Shown: positions 59,143 through 59,276 of the stretch, piece after piece | Position numbering within the stretch: the stretch's first letter is position 1 | Layout: every line of letters starts with the position of its first letter | The notes under the pieces: model-generated | What the model was told of the DNA's origin: nothing | Seen by the model: only the letters and a program-made list of their open reading frames with translations | The model's database searches: none | Translations under genes and position numbers: made by a program | Assembly (NCBI GenBank): GCA_012839295.1 | Contig: DUNO01000012.1 | Location: forward strand, 1 to 59,276 | Length of the DNA: 59,276 bases | Reading direction: 5' to 3' | DNA from: Clostridiales bacterium | Lineage (GTDB): Bacteria; Bacillota; Clostridia; Lachnospirales; Lachnospiraceae

Positions 59143-59193
59143 AGCCCCTTCTTGGGTGCATTAAGAAAGGGGCTATCGGGAAATAGATAGCCC
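59143..59193 (+). promoter_or_regulatory. Two overlapping alternative hairpins
   Basis: AGCCCCTT (59143-59150) pairs with AAGGGGCT (59167-59174), while GGGCTATC (59170-59177) pairs with GATAGCCC (59186-59193). They share bases and so exclude each other, as in an attenuator. The strong terminator at 59203 follows. Confidence 0.45.
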
Positions 59194-59202
59194 TTAAAGG
59201 AA

Positions 59203-59244
59203 GCAGGGCTTCATAACTCGTTTGAGTTATGAGGCCCTGCTTTT
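59203..59244 (+). terminator. Strong rho-independent terminator
   Basis: GCAGGGC and CATAACTC pair with GAGTTATG and GCCCTGC around GTTT, followed by TTTT. Confidence 0.88.
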
Positions 59245-59276
59245 CGTCAAAAAAAGAAAAGGATGGCAAAAAAACT

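Noticed and set aside
1-59276. CRISPR arrays, tRNA or rRNA genes, prophage or complete transposons
   Set aside because: No regularly spaced repeats, cloverleaf-like sequences, rRNA motifs, phage structural genes or transposase frames were seen.

Overview
The window reads as a chromosomal segment of an anaerobic, low-to-mid GC, spore-forming-type Firmicute, most likely a Lachnospiraceae member (Clostridia). Evidence: strong AGGAGG ribosome binding sites, frequent TTG/GTG starts, TTGACA-17-TATAAT promoters, the gdpP-rplI-dnaB block, MecA, YwlE-type phosphatase, YwmB, ferredoxin/DUF1858 proteins, and a rich set of glycoside hydrolases. No tRNA, rRNA, CRISPR array or intact transposon was found; one IS3-type end remnant is present.

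Region 1 (1-10152, +) is a carbohydrate-use locus: a truncated GH30, a second GH30, a LacI-family regulator, a CUT1 ABC importer (lipoprotein plus two permeases, no ATPase), a GH172 (DUF2961) enzyme and a GH32 beta-fructosidase. GH172 next to GH32 points to difructose dianhydride or inulobiose-type substrates. Three copies of one LacI-type operator lie before the regulator and the transporter. Region 2 (10253-18654) holds azlCD, a LysR remnant cut off at an AraC-type regulator, a GH2 enzyme, a GPH-family sugar symporter, and a soluble zinc-binding-domain chemoreceptor. Region 3 (18946-29108, +) has putP, a ferredoxin-linked aldo/keto reductase, and a sugar-acid operon (Gfo/Idh dehydrogenase, TIM-barrel isomerase, GntP permease, a membrane TPR-like protein, FadR-type regulator, IlvD/Edd dehydratase).

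Region 4 (29205-34090) has an LtaS-like sulfatase, structured intergenic DNA, two integral membrane proteins and the IS remnant. Region 5 (34247-41241) is housekeeping: gdpP, rplI, dnaB, a MerR-like regulator, ferredoxin, DUF1858 and mecA. Region 6 (41538-43572) is a Ser/Thr kinase fused to a degenerate ParA-like domain, followed by a second degenerate ParA-like protein. Region 7 (44432-59100) covers cell envelope and core functions: GH18, amidase, Sua5, YwlE, RpiB, DUF402, YwmB, a tandem-repeat coat-like protein, a methyltransferase, a large membrane protein with a C39-like tail, an M29 aminopeptidase and a GT2.

The most unusual signals are non-coding or tiny. (a) A duplicated cassette encodes 10-residue peptides (MPALTWHFVG and MQALSWQFVW); each peptide's start codon is paired in a helix with the next start codon, and one copy sits directly before ywlE. 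(b) A three-copy intergenic element has two stem-loops and a conserved loop. (c) Two related long hairpins follow unrelated genes. (d) A 127-nt, nearly perfect two-stage hairpin lies before the GH18 gene. These, together with the kinase/ParA-like pair, are the best candidates for undescribed biology.
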